NCBI GenBank assembly: GCA_009763385.1
Contig: CM019823.1
Coordinates: forward strand, 174,808,574-174,872,573
Source of the DNA: Coix lacryma-jobi var. lacryma-jobi
Lineage: Eukaryota > Streptophyta > Magnoliopsida > Poales > Poaceae
DNA length: 64,000 nt
Direction of reading: 5' to 3'
Below the pieces are notes generated by a model. The model was not told the DNA's origin. It saw only the letters and a program-made list of their open reading frames with translations, and searched no databases. The stretch's first letter is position 1. Each line of letters begins with the position of its first letter. Both the position numbers and the translations under genes were made by a program. Positions 24,309 to 36,058 of this stretch are shown one piece after another.

Positions 24309-25595
24309 ATGCAGGTCGACGCACACGCCTCTTCGTCATCACGGCCCCTCGACTGGCGGACGCCCTACCTCGACTACCTGACGCGAGGCGAGCTACCAGA
24401 AGACAAGACGGAGGCCCGACGCATCGCTCGGAGGGCCAAGACCTACGTCATCTACGGCGACGAACGGGAGCTATACCGACGAAGTCCGACTGGGATCCTT
24501 CAACGCTGCATCCCACTCGAGGAAGGGCGCAAGCTCCTCGACGATATGCACTCGGGGGCTTGCGGCCACCACGCAGCGCCGAGGGCCCTGGTTGGGAACG
24601 CCTTCCGTCAAGGCTTCTATTGGCCGACCGCCATTGGGGACGCCAAGCGTTTGGTCCAAGCGTGCCATGGGTGTCAATTCTACGCCAAGCAAACGCACCA
24701 GCCCGCACACGCCCTGCAGATGATCCCAATCACTTGGCCATTTGCCGTTTGGGGGCTCGACCTTGTGGGTCCCCTCAAAAGGACAAGTGGAGGGTACACA
24801 CACATGCTCGTGGCCGTCGACAAGTTCACCAAGTGGATCGAGGCTAAGCCGATAGGAGACCCCACCTCCGAGAGGGCTGTCGAGTTCATCGCCAACATCA
24901 TGTACCGGTTCGGGGTGCCTAATGTCATCATCACCGACAATGGCACCCAATTCACGGGCAAAAAGTTCACCAACTTCTGCGATGACAACAACATTCGCGT
25001 AACCTGGGCCTCGGTCGCATACCCCCAATGCAACGGGCAGGTCGAGCGCGCCAACGGCATGATACTCCATGGGCTAAAGCCGAGGCTGTTCAAGACCCTC
25101 AAGAATTTCGGAAAGGGGTGGGCTACAGAACTCCCCTCGGTGCTGTGGGGCCTCAGGACTACGCCGAGTCGAGCCACCGGGTTCACTCCGTTTTTCCTAA
25201 CCTACGGCGCCGAGGCCGTCTTACCTACGGACCTCGAGTACGGCTCACCTCGACTTCGAGCCTACAACGAGCAAACCAGCGACGAAAGGCTCGCCAACGC
25301 CAAGGACCAGCTCGAGGAGGCCCGAGACGTGGCGCTCATCAACTCTGCACGCTACCAGCAAACACTTCGATGCTACCACGACAAGCACGTGCGCAAAAGG
25401 GACCTGGCGGTGGGGGACCTCGTGCTTCGACGGCTGCAAGATAATCGAGGGCGCCATAAGCTCACCCCTCCGTGGGAAGGCCCATACACCGTGGCCGAAG
25501 TGCTCAAGCCAGGAACATACAAGCTCTACGACGACCAAGGCAGGATCCTGGCGAACGCGTGGAACATATCTCAGCTACGTCGCTTCTACCCTTAA
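24309..25595 (+). pseudogene. Element B integrase (longest surviving frame)
   Basis: This 428-codon frame holds a complete integrase. It has the HHCC zinc region (HSGACGHH and CHGCQFYAK), catalytic aspartates in GLDLVGP and TDNGTQF, and the glutamate in NGQVERANG. A C-terminal GPF/Y-like region (LTPPWEGPYTVAEVL) follows, with a stop at 25593-25595. It is intact as a frame but detached from the rest of pol by an upstream frameshift (near 24200-24300), so it is scored as part of a pseudogene. I see no chromodomain after the GPY-like motif, which fits the Tat lineage rather than a chromovirus. Confidence 0.8.
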
Positions 25596-26089
25596 AGGCC
25601 TCGAGGCCTTGTTCATTTTATCACTTTGTACAAACATGTCAAAATGAATGAACAAACTCGTGCATTGTCGTTCATGTTGCTTCGCATCTTAAGGTAGCCT
25701 CGACCCTGCTTTGCTCAGGGTCAAGCCTCCCTCGGGGGCTGACGGGGGGGTCCCCCCCCCCAGACTCCGGAAAAAATACGCGTTTTCTTTTCAAAATTTT
25801 GACCCTCGTCTCGACTCGTGCCTCGAGTGAACTAGCGACGTCTAAATCCTAAAGTACCTCGAGCCTCCAAGGTCGGGGGGCGTCGACGTAGACGGCCACC
25901 TACGCCCCCGGGCTACGGTGCCCTACCTACGCCTCCCCTCGAGGGGCTCGCGACGTATCGAAGGAACACAGACTAAGTTAGCAGAAACTCGAGCTTGCGA
26001 CAAAGAGAAGTGGTCAAACGCATTTGAAAGAAAACAACCCTTTTAAACAAACAAGTCATATATACATTCGGGTCTCGACGTACCCTCAT
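25596..26089. other. Spacer between pol and antisense gene in element B
   Basis: About 490 bp of GC-rich non-coding sequence. It includes a G-run/C-run stretch at 25744-25760 (GGGGGGG then nine C) and repeated CCTCGAG motifs like those of the LTR. I see no gene here. It would hold the 3' ends of two convergent transcripts: pol on + and the antisense gene on -. Confidence 0.5.
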
Positions 26090-29000
26090 TCACGTCATAA
26101 AATTCTTACAAGGGCCCGGTGCCCAAATTTGGCGCGCAGGCCCTAGTCTCGTCGGTGCGGTACTCCTCCCCGAGGTCTTCGCGGCGGGCTCAACCTCGAC
26201 GCCCGAGCTCGAAGGAGGAGGGCTCCCGACACCGCTGCTGGCGTCAGGAGGCAGCACGTCCTCCTCGAAGATCTTCGCGAGCGACGTCCCCGGCCTCTCC
26301 ATCTTCTCCAAAATTTTGTCGACACGGCGGTTGTTCCACTCCTCATCCTTCCCCTCGATCTCGATGAAGCCATTCGCGACAACGTGGACCGGGAAGCGGA
26401 AACCGGAGCGAACGACCGCGAGTGTCTGCTTGACGCCGTGATGGAGAGCTTGCCGGACACGGTCCCGCGCGGCTGCGTCGAAGAAGCACAAGGCGTCGAC
26501 CAAGGCATCGCCCCGAGCCACTGCACCTTCTGCCGCGGTCACAGGAGGAGCACCCCACATGGGGCCGAGCCGGTCGAGAGAGGAGCGAGCCCGCTCCGCC
26601 ACCATCGTCTCGTCTTGGAGTTGGTCCAAGAGAGCCTGGTTCGTCCCGCGGAGCTCCTCGACCGTCTTCTCGACCCCTGCGCAACAAACAAGGAAGAGTG
26701 AGACTGCGGCGTAACAAAAACTTCGAGACCCAAACAAGAACAAGGTGTAAGCCTCACCGTCGCAGTGTTGCCCCAGTGCGGCGAGGTCGCTGGTCAGGCC
26801 CTCAGCACGCTGCTCCAGCCTGCGCTTCTCGGCCAGCGTGAGGAGCTTCTCGGACCTAAGGTCCTCGATCAGCCGGCCCGCCTCCACCAGGGCCAGATCC
26901 TTGCGGATCACCTCCTGCCGCGCCGCCCCCTCGGCAGCTCGGGCGGTGGCGGCACCACTCTCGGCGTCTTCGGCCTCTTTCTCGCCGCCTCCGCTGCGGT
27001 TCGGGCAGCGGCGGCCTCGCCACGGGCGTCAGCAGCCTCCTGCTTCGCCGCCTCGGCTTCAGCCCGGGCAGAGGTGGCCTCGCTTCGGGCGTCCGCGGCC
27101 TCCTTCCTCGACGCTTCGAGAACGGCGGCGGCCTCCTCCTTGGATCGAGCGACCTCGCCTCGAGCCACCCGGACCTCCGCCTCCGCCTCGTTAAGCCGGC
27201 TCGCCATCTGGGCGTTCCGGCTCAGCTCCGCGCGGAGATCTCGAAGCTCCGCCTCAGCCCGCGCGAGAGGGCGGCTGACACCTGTGCGGACCGGCCCGCC
27301 TCCTCGGAGCAGGACCGCTCCGCCTCCGCCATAAGCCGGCCACCTCCCGGAAGATGGACCGCACCTCGCGCGGGCCCCCCGCTGGGCCGGCTGCTCGATG
27401 GGAACCACGGCAAGGGGCGGGCTCAGTGGGACGGGAAACGGCCATATCGGTCGGTCGAGCTCGATGTCGGGCAGATCCTCCTCCGCCTCGAGCTGCCCCG
27501 ACAGCGACCGCCGCCCGACGGCACGGGCCCCGACTCCCTCCGTCCCTCCGCCGGCACTTCCTGTTGCGGATCGATCGAGGGAAGGCTCGACCCGGGCCCT
27601 CTTCCCTGGCCGGGCCCTCCGGCGCCTTGTCGGCGCTAGCCGGCACCTCGGGCGCCTCCACCGTCATCGAGCCCGCGGCGAGGAGCGGCCCCTGCTCCAG
27701 CTCGTTCAGGAGGTCCTCCACCGTCGGCTCCTTCTCCGCCGACGCCTTCCCCCCTTTCCCTCCTCCGCAGCCCGGCCCGTGCTGGTCGGAGCCACAAGGG
27801 GCGCAGTCTCCTCAGCCCCAGACGCCGGCGGGGCCGTGCTCGCCCCAGGCGCTTCCCCCGGAACAGCCGTCGTGGTGAGGGGAAGGATGGCGCTCCCAGT
27901 TGGCACCATCGCGGGAGGAGGAGGAGGGGGAGGAGGCAGCGCTTCGGCGGATACGGTGGTGGCAGGCTCGATGCCATGAGCTGAGGCCCCTGCAATACGA
28001 GATGACGGAGATATCAGAACCAGGAAGAGTACCTCGACCCCTGTGGTCGATGGCGACGGCCTCACCAAAATTCGCGACGATCATCTGGCCCCCTCGAGCC
28101 ATGGCAGCTCGGGCCTTCTCCAGCCAAGCGGCTTCTCTAGCGGAGGAAGGTGCCATACCTCGAGGTGCCTGTGCCTCGACGGGGCTCGAGGTCTTGGCCC
28201 GCTTGGACGAAGCGAGGTCCACCTCCTGGTAGGAGCGCTTCCCCCTGAGAAGACGGAGATGGCACGCGTCATCAAAAGCAAAGAGGTGAAGCCTCACTAC
28301 CGACGAGACCCAAGGAAACTACTCACCCGAAGCGGCGGCTGGGCTTCCCGGAATCGCCGGACCCACTCGGGGGCTTCGAGCCCACCCCACGGCTCGAGCC
28401 CTGTGCCTGGGCCGTCTCCACAGGGCTGGGATGGGGGGAGGGCTCCCGACGCCTCCCATGGCTCGACCTCGAGGGAGAGCCCTCCTTCCGCCCCACATCG
28501 CGGGAGGGCGACCGTACCACCCTCGTGCTGACGTCGTGGCGCTCGCCCCGGCGCGGGCTCCGGGACCTGCTCCGGCGCCCGCGCTGGTGGTCGCGCCCTC
28601 CCGCGTCCGCTTCCGTGTCCCGGCGGCGGTACGGCGATGGACTCCGGGGACGCTCGCGCCCTGGTCACGAGACGCTCGGGGGCTCCCTCCCCGACGCTCG
28701 TGATGGCGCGGGCTCGACGCCTCTTCCTGGCGCCCGCTCCTCCGCGGGCTCGACGGCGCCCTTGACGGCTCGCGGGGGTCGGGCCCGAAACCTTCTCGAC
28801 CTGTCGACCGCCTCTCGAGGCCCGACCCCTCTCGAGACCCCCCGTCTGGGCTGACGCGGGGGCGGCCTCCGTTGGCGCTGTGGCGGAGGCGCTCCGGGTC
28901 CGGGGCTTCCTTACGACCAGGGGCACATCCGGCGCGGAGCTCGACGGACCTCGGGCCCCCGACGAGGCAGGGATCGGCGCCGCCTTCCGCGGCTGCGTCC

Positions 29001-30422
29001 CGCGCGACCCTTTTGTCGGTGGGACCTCCAGTGTACCCTCCTGCACAGAGGAGCGGTCAGCCCTGTCATCGACGAGCCCCGCGCGCATCAAGCGCGCATC
29101 CATCCCCTCGTCGCCCTCCTCCTCCTCATCACCACTCTCCTCCTCCGAGCTCGAGGAGCTCAGCTCGGGGGACCCGTCCCCAGGCTGACGGTTACGACGA
29201 GCCTTCGCCAGTCTCTGCTCCCGAGCTAAGCGACGCAAGTTTTTATTTTTCTCTTTCTTCTTTTTGGCATCCTTGCTCTCCTTGTCCTTCTGAGCAGAGA
29301 GGCGCCTCACCTGAGAATCCGCGGCGTCCTCCCTCACCGGGGGCCTCGACGCGCGACAAGTAAATGCCCCCTGAAGAAAGAAGAAGCGTGATGAGACAAA
29401 CCACAAGACGGATGCAAACGGATCGAAGGAGGAAAAAGGGGAGGAGGCTCGAGATAGCTCGACTCGAGGGAGGCTTACCAGGTCGAGACACCCCTCGTCG
29501 GGTGCCATCGCAACCAGGTTGGAGTATTCAGGGACGAACGGCCCCTGGATCGTGATCGACACCCGGGAGACGCCCTCGTTCCGGGACAGCCTCTCTTCGG
29601 CCATCCTCGAGCGATTGAGCGCCTCGAGCTGAGCCTGCGGGCCCATCTCGTGCATAAGAAGGGGGCGGTCCGCCAGCGGGAGAACTCTTCGCTGGTGGAA
29701 CGCCCAAATGACCGCTTGCACGGTCAGCTTCTTCTCGTCCACCAGCGTCTTCATCATCTCCATCAGCGGGGCCAGGTGGCGTTGCCTGTCCGCCGCAACG
29801 CCCCAGGTCCACTTCTCGGGCGTTGAGTGAGGACCCTGCCGGTGTACTGCGGAAGGAGGCCACCTTCGTTCCGCAGATAGAACCAATGGTCGTCCCACCC
29901 GGCCTGGTTGGTGGAAAGCTTGTATCGCAGGTACTCGCGGGGGACATTGGCCGACGAGGTCCCCGCCCTCGTGGTAATGGCAAGGGAGCCCATGCGCACG
30001 GGCCGCCTCCCGCTGGGCTTCAGGGACTTGATGAAGAGCTCGCCCCGGAAGAGATGGACGAACATCTCCCAGTGCGGCTCCATCTTCAGGTACCCCTCGC
30101 ACACCGCGGCGAATATGGCGGCGTGCGAGATGGAGTTGGGGGAGAAGTGTTGCAGCTCCACCTCGAAATGGTGGGCCAGCCCTCGCAAGAAGCGGCTCGG
30201 CGGGACGCCGAGCCCCATACGGTGGTAGCGCGTGAAGCTCACCACGTACCCCTCCGGCGGGTGCGGCTCCCGGTGCTCCGCCGATGGGATAACCCACCAT
30301 GCGGGTCCCTCCTCCGGGTTGGGGCGCAGAAGCCCCTGGGCCACCAGCGAGTCCATTTCGCTCTGCGTCACCTTCGACGGGCTCCAGTCCTCGGCCGGCA
30401 GCATCTGTGTCTGGGCGGCCAT
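26090..30422 (-). pseudogene. Spliced antisense gene of element B (putative gypsy-type transposon domain plus coiled coil)
   Basis: The ATG is at 30422 on minus, about 140 bp after a TATA motif. The N-terminal third has the look of the plant family called putative gypsy-type transposon (PF04195): YHRMGLGVPPSRFLRGL, HFSPNSISHAAIF and WDDHWFYLRN. One frameshift near 29830 follows. The frame then runs 29820-28326 through a KKKKEKNKN-rich, acidic, Pro/Arg-rich middle. Putative introns on minus: 29478-29371, 28325-28245 (donor GTGAGT, acceptor CTTCTCAG) and about 26757-26676. Further exons encode an Ala/Glu/Arg coiled coil (27260-26920, heptads such as EAEVRVARGEVARSKEEAA) and a C-terminal tail ending at 26090. 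Some further frame changes between 28000 and 27260 are unresolved. Function is unknown. Confidence 0.6.
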
Positions 30423-30556
30423 GACGGTGGCGCGGCGCGGATCCGAGCAGCGGACGAGCGGCCGGAAATCCCCAATCGACTAGCTCGAAGGAGAGGGCGC
30501 GTAAAGGCTACGGCGGCGGCGAAGGCAAAGTAAAGGGTTCTTTTCCCCCTCTTTCG

Positions 30557-30565
30557 ATATTTATA
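30557..30565 (-). promoter_or_regulatory. TATA box for the antisense gene
   Basis: TATAAATAT on minus lies about 135-143 bp upstream of the ATG at 30422, in a pyrimidine-rich setting (CCCCCTATAAATATCG). This is a normal plant promoter distance, so the antisense gene probably has its own promoter and need not use the LTR. Confidence 0.55.
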
Positions 30566-30594
30566 GGGGGAAATCCAGACGGGCGGGATCTCCC

Positions 30595-31680
30595 ACGACG
30601 TAAAAAGGTAACCGAATGCATTCAATGCGCCCACTTAACCACGTCTCGAGCCGGATGCAGGGTACACGCGTTACCTCTCCATTCGCTCCACTACCCGGGC
30701 CCGCCATGACCGTCGCTCCGGCTTCGCGCCCGCCGCTCTCCCCGACGGTTTCCGCCTAAAAAGGCGTGCCCAACGGGCAGAAGGATTCCCAGACGACGGA
30801 GGCTTCTTCATAAAGGTAAAAACGGGCCCCGACCCTAAGTCTCGAAGCAGCGAAGGCTGGCCCTCGAAAAGGGTTCGACAGCCGGCTTCGAGCACCCGAG
30901 TCAGGGACACCAAGGGGCGCCACTCGCGGCATTACTCGAGGGTCGAGCCCTCGAGGCCCCTCACGTGTATCCAAGGTGGGGAGCTCGACGTGCAGGGAGA
31001 TCCCCTCGGAGGGAGGCATCGAGCCACCGGGTCCTATCGAATGGACCCGGCACTCCTGCAGACTGAGCCCCCATGCTTTATGAGACCGCCTCCGGGCCAC
31101 AGTCGACCCCTAACGAACGGGGCACGAGCTCTCACTTGGATTCCCTGTTACCAGCTCACCGGGAACCTCGATACTCGCCCACTCGGGGTAGTACGAGGCA
31201 TCCCCCCTCGCATCCGATCGAAAGGACTCGCGGGATGACAAGCCAGGGCAATCGGCATGCCGGACAGCTCGAGGAGCCGGCCAGTCGGTTCAGCCTGGCA
31301 CCCCTCGACGAAAGAGGGTCTAAGAACTCGGACAGTTACGACTAATCTCTTTTCTTTGTGTAAACATGAGATTTTCAGGCCTTGGGCGAACGCTCGTCCT
31401 CCATCTCGCCCGAGCCCTCAAGGCCAGGCCTCGAACGATCGCTCGTTCTCCGTCTCTCCCGAGCCCTCCAAGCCAAGCCTCGGACGGAGTCTCCCACGAC
31501 AAAGGAAAGGTAACCGCAAATATTTAATGAGACTACCGAACCACATTTCGAGCCTGTTGACAGGTACACACGGCGCCGCGATTTCCGCTCCCTGACGATT
31601 TCCGCCTAAAAAGGCGCGCCCACTGGGCAGAAGGTTCCCAAACGACGGAGGATTCTTCGGGAAGGCCACGAGGGAGTTCT
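30595..31680. repeat. Duplicated segment in the 3' region of element B
   Basis: Bases about 30595-30810 recur in diverged form at about 31490-31680, in the same order: a GGTAACCG...ATT(C/T)AATG block, a CGAGCC...GG(G/T)ACAC block, then TTTCCGCCTAAAAAGGCG and GGGCAGAAGG...ACGACGGAGG. Between them, 31375-31500 holds about two and a half copies of the LTR array 1 unit. Both lie upstream of the antisense gene. The rest of 30440-31845 shows no coding frame I can support. Confidence 0.55.
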
Positions 31681-31845
31681 AACCACTCCCCCATGGTCTC
31701 GGGGGGCTACACCCGCGGGTGTCGCTCGCGCGACACCCACGGAATCAAATCGACAAAACCCTCGAGACCAGTTAGCTATCCATCGAGATCCCAATCTGGA
31801 GCCCCTGCTCGAATGCAAGCACTCAAACAAGGGCTCGGGGGCTAC

Positions 31846-33188
31846 TGTCGGTGGTACGAAAAAGGGTACCCCCAATCAACGCAAACACCCGAACGCTCTA
31901 TCTCCGTCTCGCCCGAGCCCTCCCAGCCAGGCCTCGGGCGAACGCTCTATCTCCGTCTCGCCCGAGCCCTCCCAGCCAGGCCTCGGGCAAACGCTCTATC
32001 TCCGTCTCGCCCGAGCCCTCCCAGCCAGGCCTCGGGCGAACGCTTTGTCTCCGTCTCGCCCGAGCCCTCCCAGCCAGGCCTCGGGCGAACGCTCTTTCTC
32101 CGCCTCGCCCGAGCCCTCCAAGCAAGGCCTCAAGCGAGCACGACCGCTCTCCGTCTCGCCCGAGCCCTCCAGGCCTCAGGCGAGCACGCCCCCACACCTC
32201 GAGCCTTAACGCACGGACCTCGAGCTGTACAGACAGCCGTACCAGCCCATACCATGCATTTAATGCCTTCACCTACTCCGGTCATGTCCACTAGTGCACA
32301 GCATGTACCACAGTAACTCGGTGTAAAGGTCAAGTCTCGTTTTCACCACAAGCATGGGCAAAAGGGCACCAGTACAGCACTGTTCGGCCAAGCCAGGCAC
32401 TGCAACTCCACGCGCCCCTCGAGCCCTGCACTGTAACCCCTCGAGGCCGGCTACGCGCCCCTCGAGCCCTGCACTGTAACCCCTCGAGGCCGGCTACGCG
32501 CCCCTCGAGCCCTGCACTGTAACCCCTCGAGGCCGGCTACGCGCCCCTCGAGCCCTGCACTGTAACACCTTCGAGCCCCCGTGGCACCACCTCGAAGCCG
32601 GCTCCGCGCCCTTCGAGCCCTAACTACTTTCATGCTATTGGAGGACAGGTACCCCAAGACCCGGAGGGACCCCGCCGCGTACTGTACATTCCGGGATGGG
32701 TGCTGTACGGCTCCCGCCTTGTCGCGCCACCACGTCCGCGCCCAGGATGGAAGCCACGACCCAAGGACGCCTCAACAGCAACGATCACATCGGCTCCAGT
32801 GGCCCCGACAAGACAGGGTTCCTACCCTTCTCCGTGTGGGGCACCATACGCCCCGACACCTGTAATACCTTTATGTAACCCTGGCCTCCCCTTGCTCTAT
32901 AAAAGGGGACACTAGGGCCCTCATTCAAGGGGACGGACACAACACACGAGTCCACACACAGGCACGAGTCCGGACTCCGGTCCACGCTCACTGAGCTTGT
33001 ATTCTCCCCTGTACAAGCACTTAGGTGCAAGTAATACAAGAACATCCCCCCCCCCCCCCGCTGGACGTAGGGCCTTCTTTGCCCGAACCAGGATAAATCC
33101 TTGTGTCCTCTTGCATCACCATCCAGGAAGAGAAGCACGCGATCATATCACTCGTTGGTGTAATACCCACGGGTACGAAACACCGACA
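31846..33188 (+). repeat. Element B 3' LTR
   Basis: This 1343-bp copy matches the LTR at 17563-18970. It has TATAAAAG at 32898-32905 and the same ends. It carries fewer units in both tandem arrays (array 1 at 31890-32187, array 2 at 32410-32617), and its C-run near 33048 is longer. The polypurine tract AAGGGCTCGGGGGCTAC precedes it. Confidence 0.87.
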
Positions 33189-33193
33189 CCTGG

Positions 33194-33850
33194 GAACTTG
33201 CCCCTAGACTTTTTTTAGAAAGGTTATTAAGTTTTCTACAAATCATCTATAATCATCTTAAGATGATCCACAAATTAACAAGGTCTAATTAGTATAGTTA
33301 GGCACCTCTGTCCAGACATGGACAGATTTACCCATCTACACTAAAACAGCTATAACTCAAGTTATAGAACTCCAACAAACATGATCTAAGACAATTTAGA
33401 AAGCTTATGAAAAGTACTACAACTCTTCTACAAACACCTGAGCATGAATCATAACATAAATAGGTGTAACAAGCCAACCATTCAGATCTGGACAGAATGT
33501 GGGCAAATCTTGACATTCAATTTGCAACAGCCATATCTCTTAAACTATTAAGCCTATGGCCATGCAATTTGGTGACAAGCAAAATTAAGACTTTATCTAC
33601 AACTTTCATATACAACACTTTCACAGCAAACATTATTATCTTAATGAAAACATGCACACATCACAAACTGTACATGCATGATCATATTAACACTATTTAT
33701 CCTTTGCTAGTATATACATAGCCTATATATATATATTTAGGAGATGACAAGCATACATGAATCATAGCTCCAACTTTCAGAGATGAATCATAGTATTAGT
33801 ATGTGAGCAAAGCTTGGAAAGTTACATGCATGCAAGCCATAGTTTGTCAA
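33194..33850. repeat. Degenerate tandem repeat of about 160-190 bp in the long LTR
   Basis: Units contain a start like CATAACTCAAG, then ATAGAACTCCAAACA, then CTAAGACTTT, AGAAAGCTTAT and CTACAACTTT. Units are visible near 4005 and 4188, one is split at 4369-4396 and 33194-33245, and others lie near 33345, 33530 and 33765. The split unit shows that the DNA left of element A and right of element B was once continuous. Confidence 0.55.
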
Positions 33851-34429
33851 CTATATGTTAAACTAGTTTTTATTTATAATTAACGATGTGAGAGTAAGTT
33901 AAATAAGAAAGTTTAGATTTTATATGAACACACGACCATATTAGACATGCATTGGTTACTACAACATATTAGCAACGTCATGGAACCATCTTTTCCATTT
34001 TTACACACATGCATGACACATTTAATAATTAAACCTATTTAATCGGTTGAGAGAAAGATTACTTAATAACTCTGAAACTGGTACACCAAAAATTACCAAA
34101 TTATTCATAGAGTATCTACATCATGTCACGAAGCTACCATAAAAATTTCACATCAAATGGAGCAACCAAACAGTGGCAACATATTAAACCCTAGATAGCA
34201 AAGATCTATTTTTCACGCAAAAACTTTCTACTGGAAGCTATCATATTATTGCACCAGCATGTAGATATACTCAAGAGCTTTCCAAAAAGTCCTCATTTTC
34301 TATTTTACGATTTTCCTACAATTTACTACGAATTACCAAAGTTTCAGCCACATAAAAGGAAAAAGAAAAAGAAAAACACTGTTGGCACTATTCATCTGAG
34401 TCTATGACTTCGCAGAAAACCCCCTGAGC

Positions 34430-35030
34430 TTGGTCGTATTGCTGCGCGAAGTCCTTGACGCGAATTTGGAGCAGAGGAGGCACCGGAGCTCATGGGTTCC
34501 GGCGACGGGGGGCTTTCCGGCGGCGGGAAGAAGGGCAGGGGAGCATCACGAACACCCGGCGCACCCACCAACGGTCGCAGCTTGGCCGGAGATGGCGCGA
34601 GGCGTCCCGGCCACGCTCGCCGGCGGCAAGGAGGAGGGCGGCCATGGCGACGGCGACTTCCGGCCACGGTTGAAGCCGGGAAGGAGCATCCACCGGACCG
34701 ACGGAACGACGGGAAGGAGACGACGCGCACGATTGCGGACGGGAAGGAGTGGTTGAGGAGGAACGGTGATGGCAGCTCGGAGCTCCGCCGGCCATGGCGG
34801 CGAGCGTCCGCGCGACGCGAGGGAGGGCGAAGCGAGCGTCGGAAGAGGGAGCAAGAGCAGAGAGCGAGTGGAGGGCGCTGCTGGGCTCGGCGACCATCTC
34901 TGGGATAAGGGCAGGGGCGAGAAGGCAGGTGGCAGCCATGGTGGAGCTTGAGCTGCGCATGACGGGCACGCGTCTCCTTTGGGGCAAAACGTCGAGCACG
35001 TGGCATGCGATGACTTGCAACATTGGACGG
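34430..35030 (-). other. GC-rich island inside the AT-rich LTR
   Basis: About 600 bp of strongly GC-rich sequence interrupts an otherwise AT-rich LTR. On the minus strand it holds an open frame of 242 codons (35120-34392), rich in Arg, Pro and Ser, with several in-frame ATGs and no domain I recognise. It resembles the GC-rich first exon or 5' UTR of a grass gene. It may be the transcription-start region of the LTR or a captured host fragment. I do not claim a protein product. Confidence 0.4.
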
Positions 35031-36058
35031 CCGCAAACAGCATCTTCCGAGCATATTCAGGTCCGATGCTTGTAAGCAAAGTTGTAGGTCTCGTGCTGAT
35101 CTCCAACTTTTCTTAAGCACACTCGGCCATTAGAGTTACCAAGCAGCGGGTAATTAGCCCCAAAGTTGACAGTGTCAGCGACTTAACGACGGACGACCTT
35201 GCTGCGATTAAACCTGAAAATCATAGTCCAAACTTCGTCAAATCGAGTGCAACTTTTTGTATGCTCTTCTCCAAAGGATTACCTACAACTCTTATTTTTG
35301 GACCAAAGGATGTTGCCTAACAAAATTTGGAGAACGCGGCTTGCCAACGTCAACCTTGCTGATTTCCAGACTTAGAAGGCTGGAAAACTGCAGCAGATTC
35401 GAACTTGGGTGCTCTGTTTGACACATTTAGCTTGGGATTCAAGCTTGGGTCCTTTAACAAATTTTGTTGTACACGTCATGATCTATAACTTTGCTTAAAG
35501 GTCAAATCTCAGAATATGAATAGAAGCTGCTCTTTCATGTTGGTCAAAGCAGCAAGTTGATGTGACCTTAATTTAGAGTTTTAGGCCGATTGAGGCATTT
35601 TCTTGACATTTGCTCAACACGAACCTTTCATAACTTTTGTTCGTGAGTCCATATAGAGTTGATTGGGCATAATTGCAAGACTTAATAGAACTCAAATGAT
35701 CTCCTTCGCTTAATAAGCCATTATAGGTAAAGCTGTGACTCGTCATTTCATGTGACTTTTTGATTCCAAACTTCGCGAAACTTTTCCACCAAACACTATA
35801 GATATGAACTGAGGTGGGACACCTGAGAAAGTATTGTTTAGCAGATATGTTGAATATTCTAGAATTGGGCAATCATCATTAACTCGCTCTGTTAATTATT
35901 TCTCGAATGATTCAAACTGGGTTGTGTCTCTGAGGTTGATCCCAAAACCTCTGTCATCACTGACAATACTAGAAATTATCTCTCGATCATCACCTGATAG
36001 AGCATGTCTGTGTTAAACTGTCTGCTTGACTGGCGTCAAACACCTGGGGTGTTACATA

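Larger units (their letters stand above)
17563..33188 (+). mobile_element. Gypsy element B (Tat-like, plus strand, with antisense gene)
   Basis: LTRs at 17563-18970 and 31846-33188 start TGTCGGTGG and end CACCGACA. A primer-binding site follows the 5' LTR and a polypurine tract (31828-31845) precedes the 3' LTR. The right target is CCTGG (33189-33193), while on the left only CTGG is visible after element A. Gag, protease, RT, RNase H and integrase lie on + between 19378 and 25595, with frameshifts. A 6.2-kb 3' region carries a spliced gene in antisense (26090-30422). Antisense genes between pol and the 3' LTR are known from the Tat lineage (Retand, Grande), which I infer here. Confidence 0.88.
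1882..36056 (-). mobile_element. Very long gypsy-type 5' LTR (Del/Tekay-like), interrupted by elements A and B
   Basis: On the minus strand the LTR starts TGTAACACCCC at 36056 and ends GGTTCTGTCACA at 1882, followed by a primer-binding site. The outer flank at 36057 is coding sequence of a copia pol gene, which confirms a clean insertion junction. Removing elements A (4397-17558) and B (17563-33188) leaves about 2.5 kb plus 2.9 kb, roughly 5.4 kb of LTR. Continuity across the insertions is supported by a degenerate tandem repeat whose interrupted unit can be aligned across the gap. The start TGTAACACC suggests the Del/Tekay chromovirus group from general knowledge; no coding domain is available here to prove the clade. 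Confidence 0.7.

Noticed and set aside
28431..29363. Plus-strand GC-rich open frames at 28431-29363
   Set aside because: They are shadows of the minus-strand antisense gene, which alone shows domain-like sequence and splice sites.
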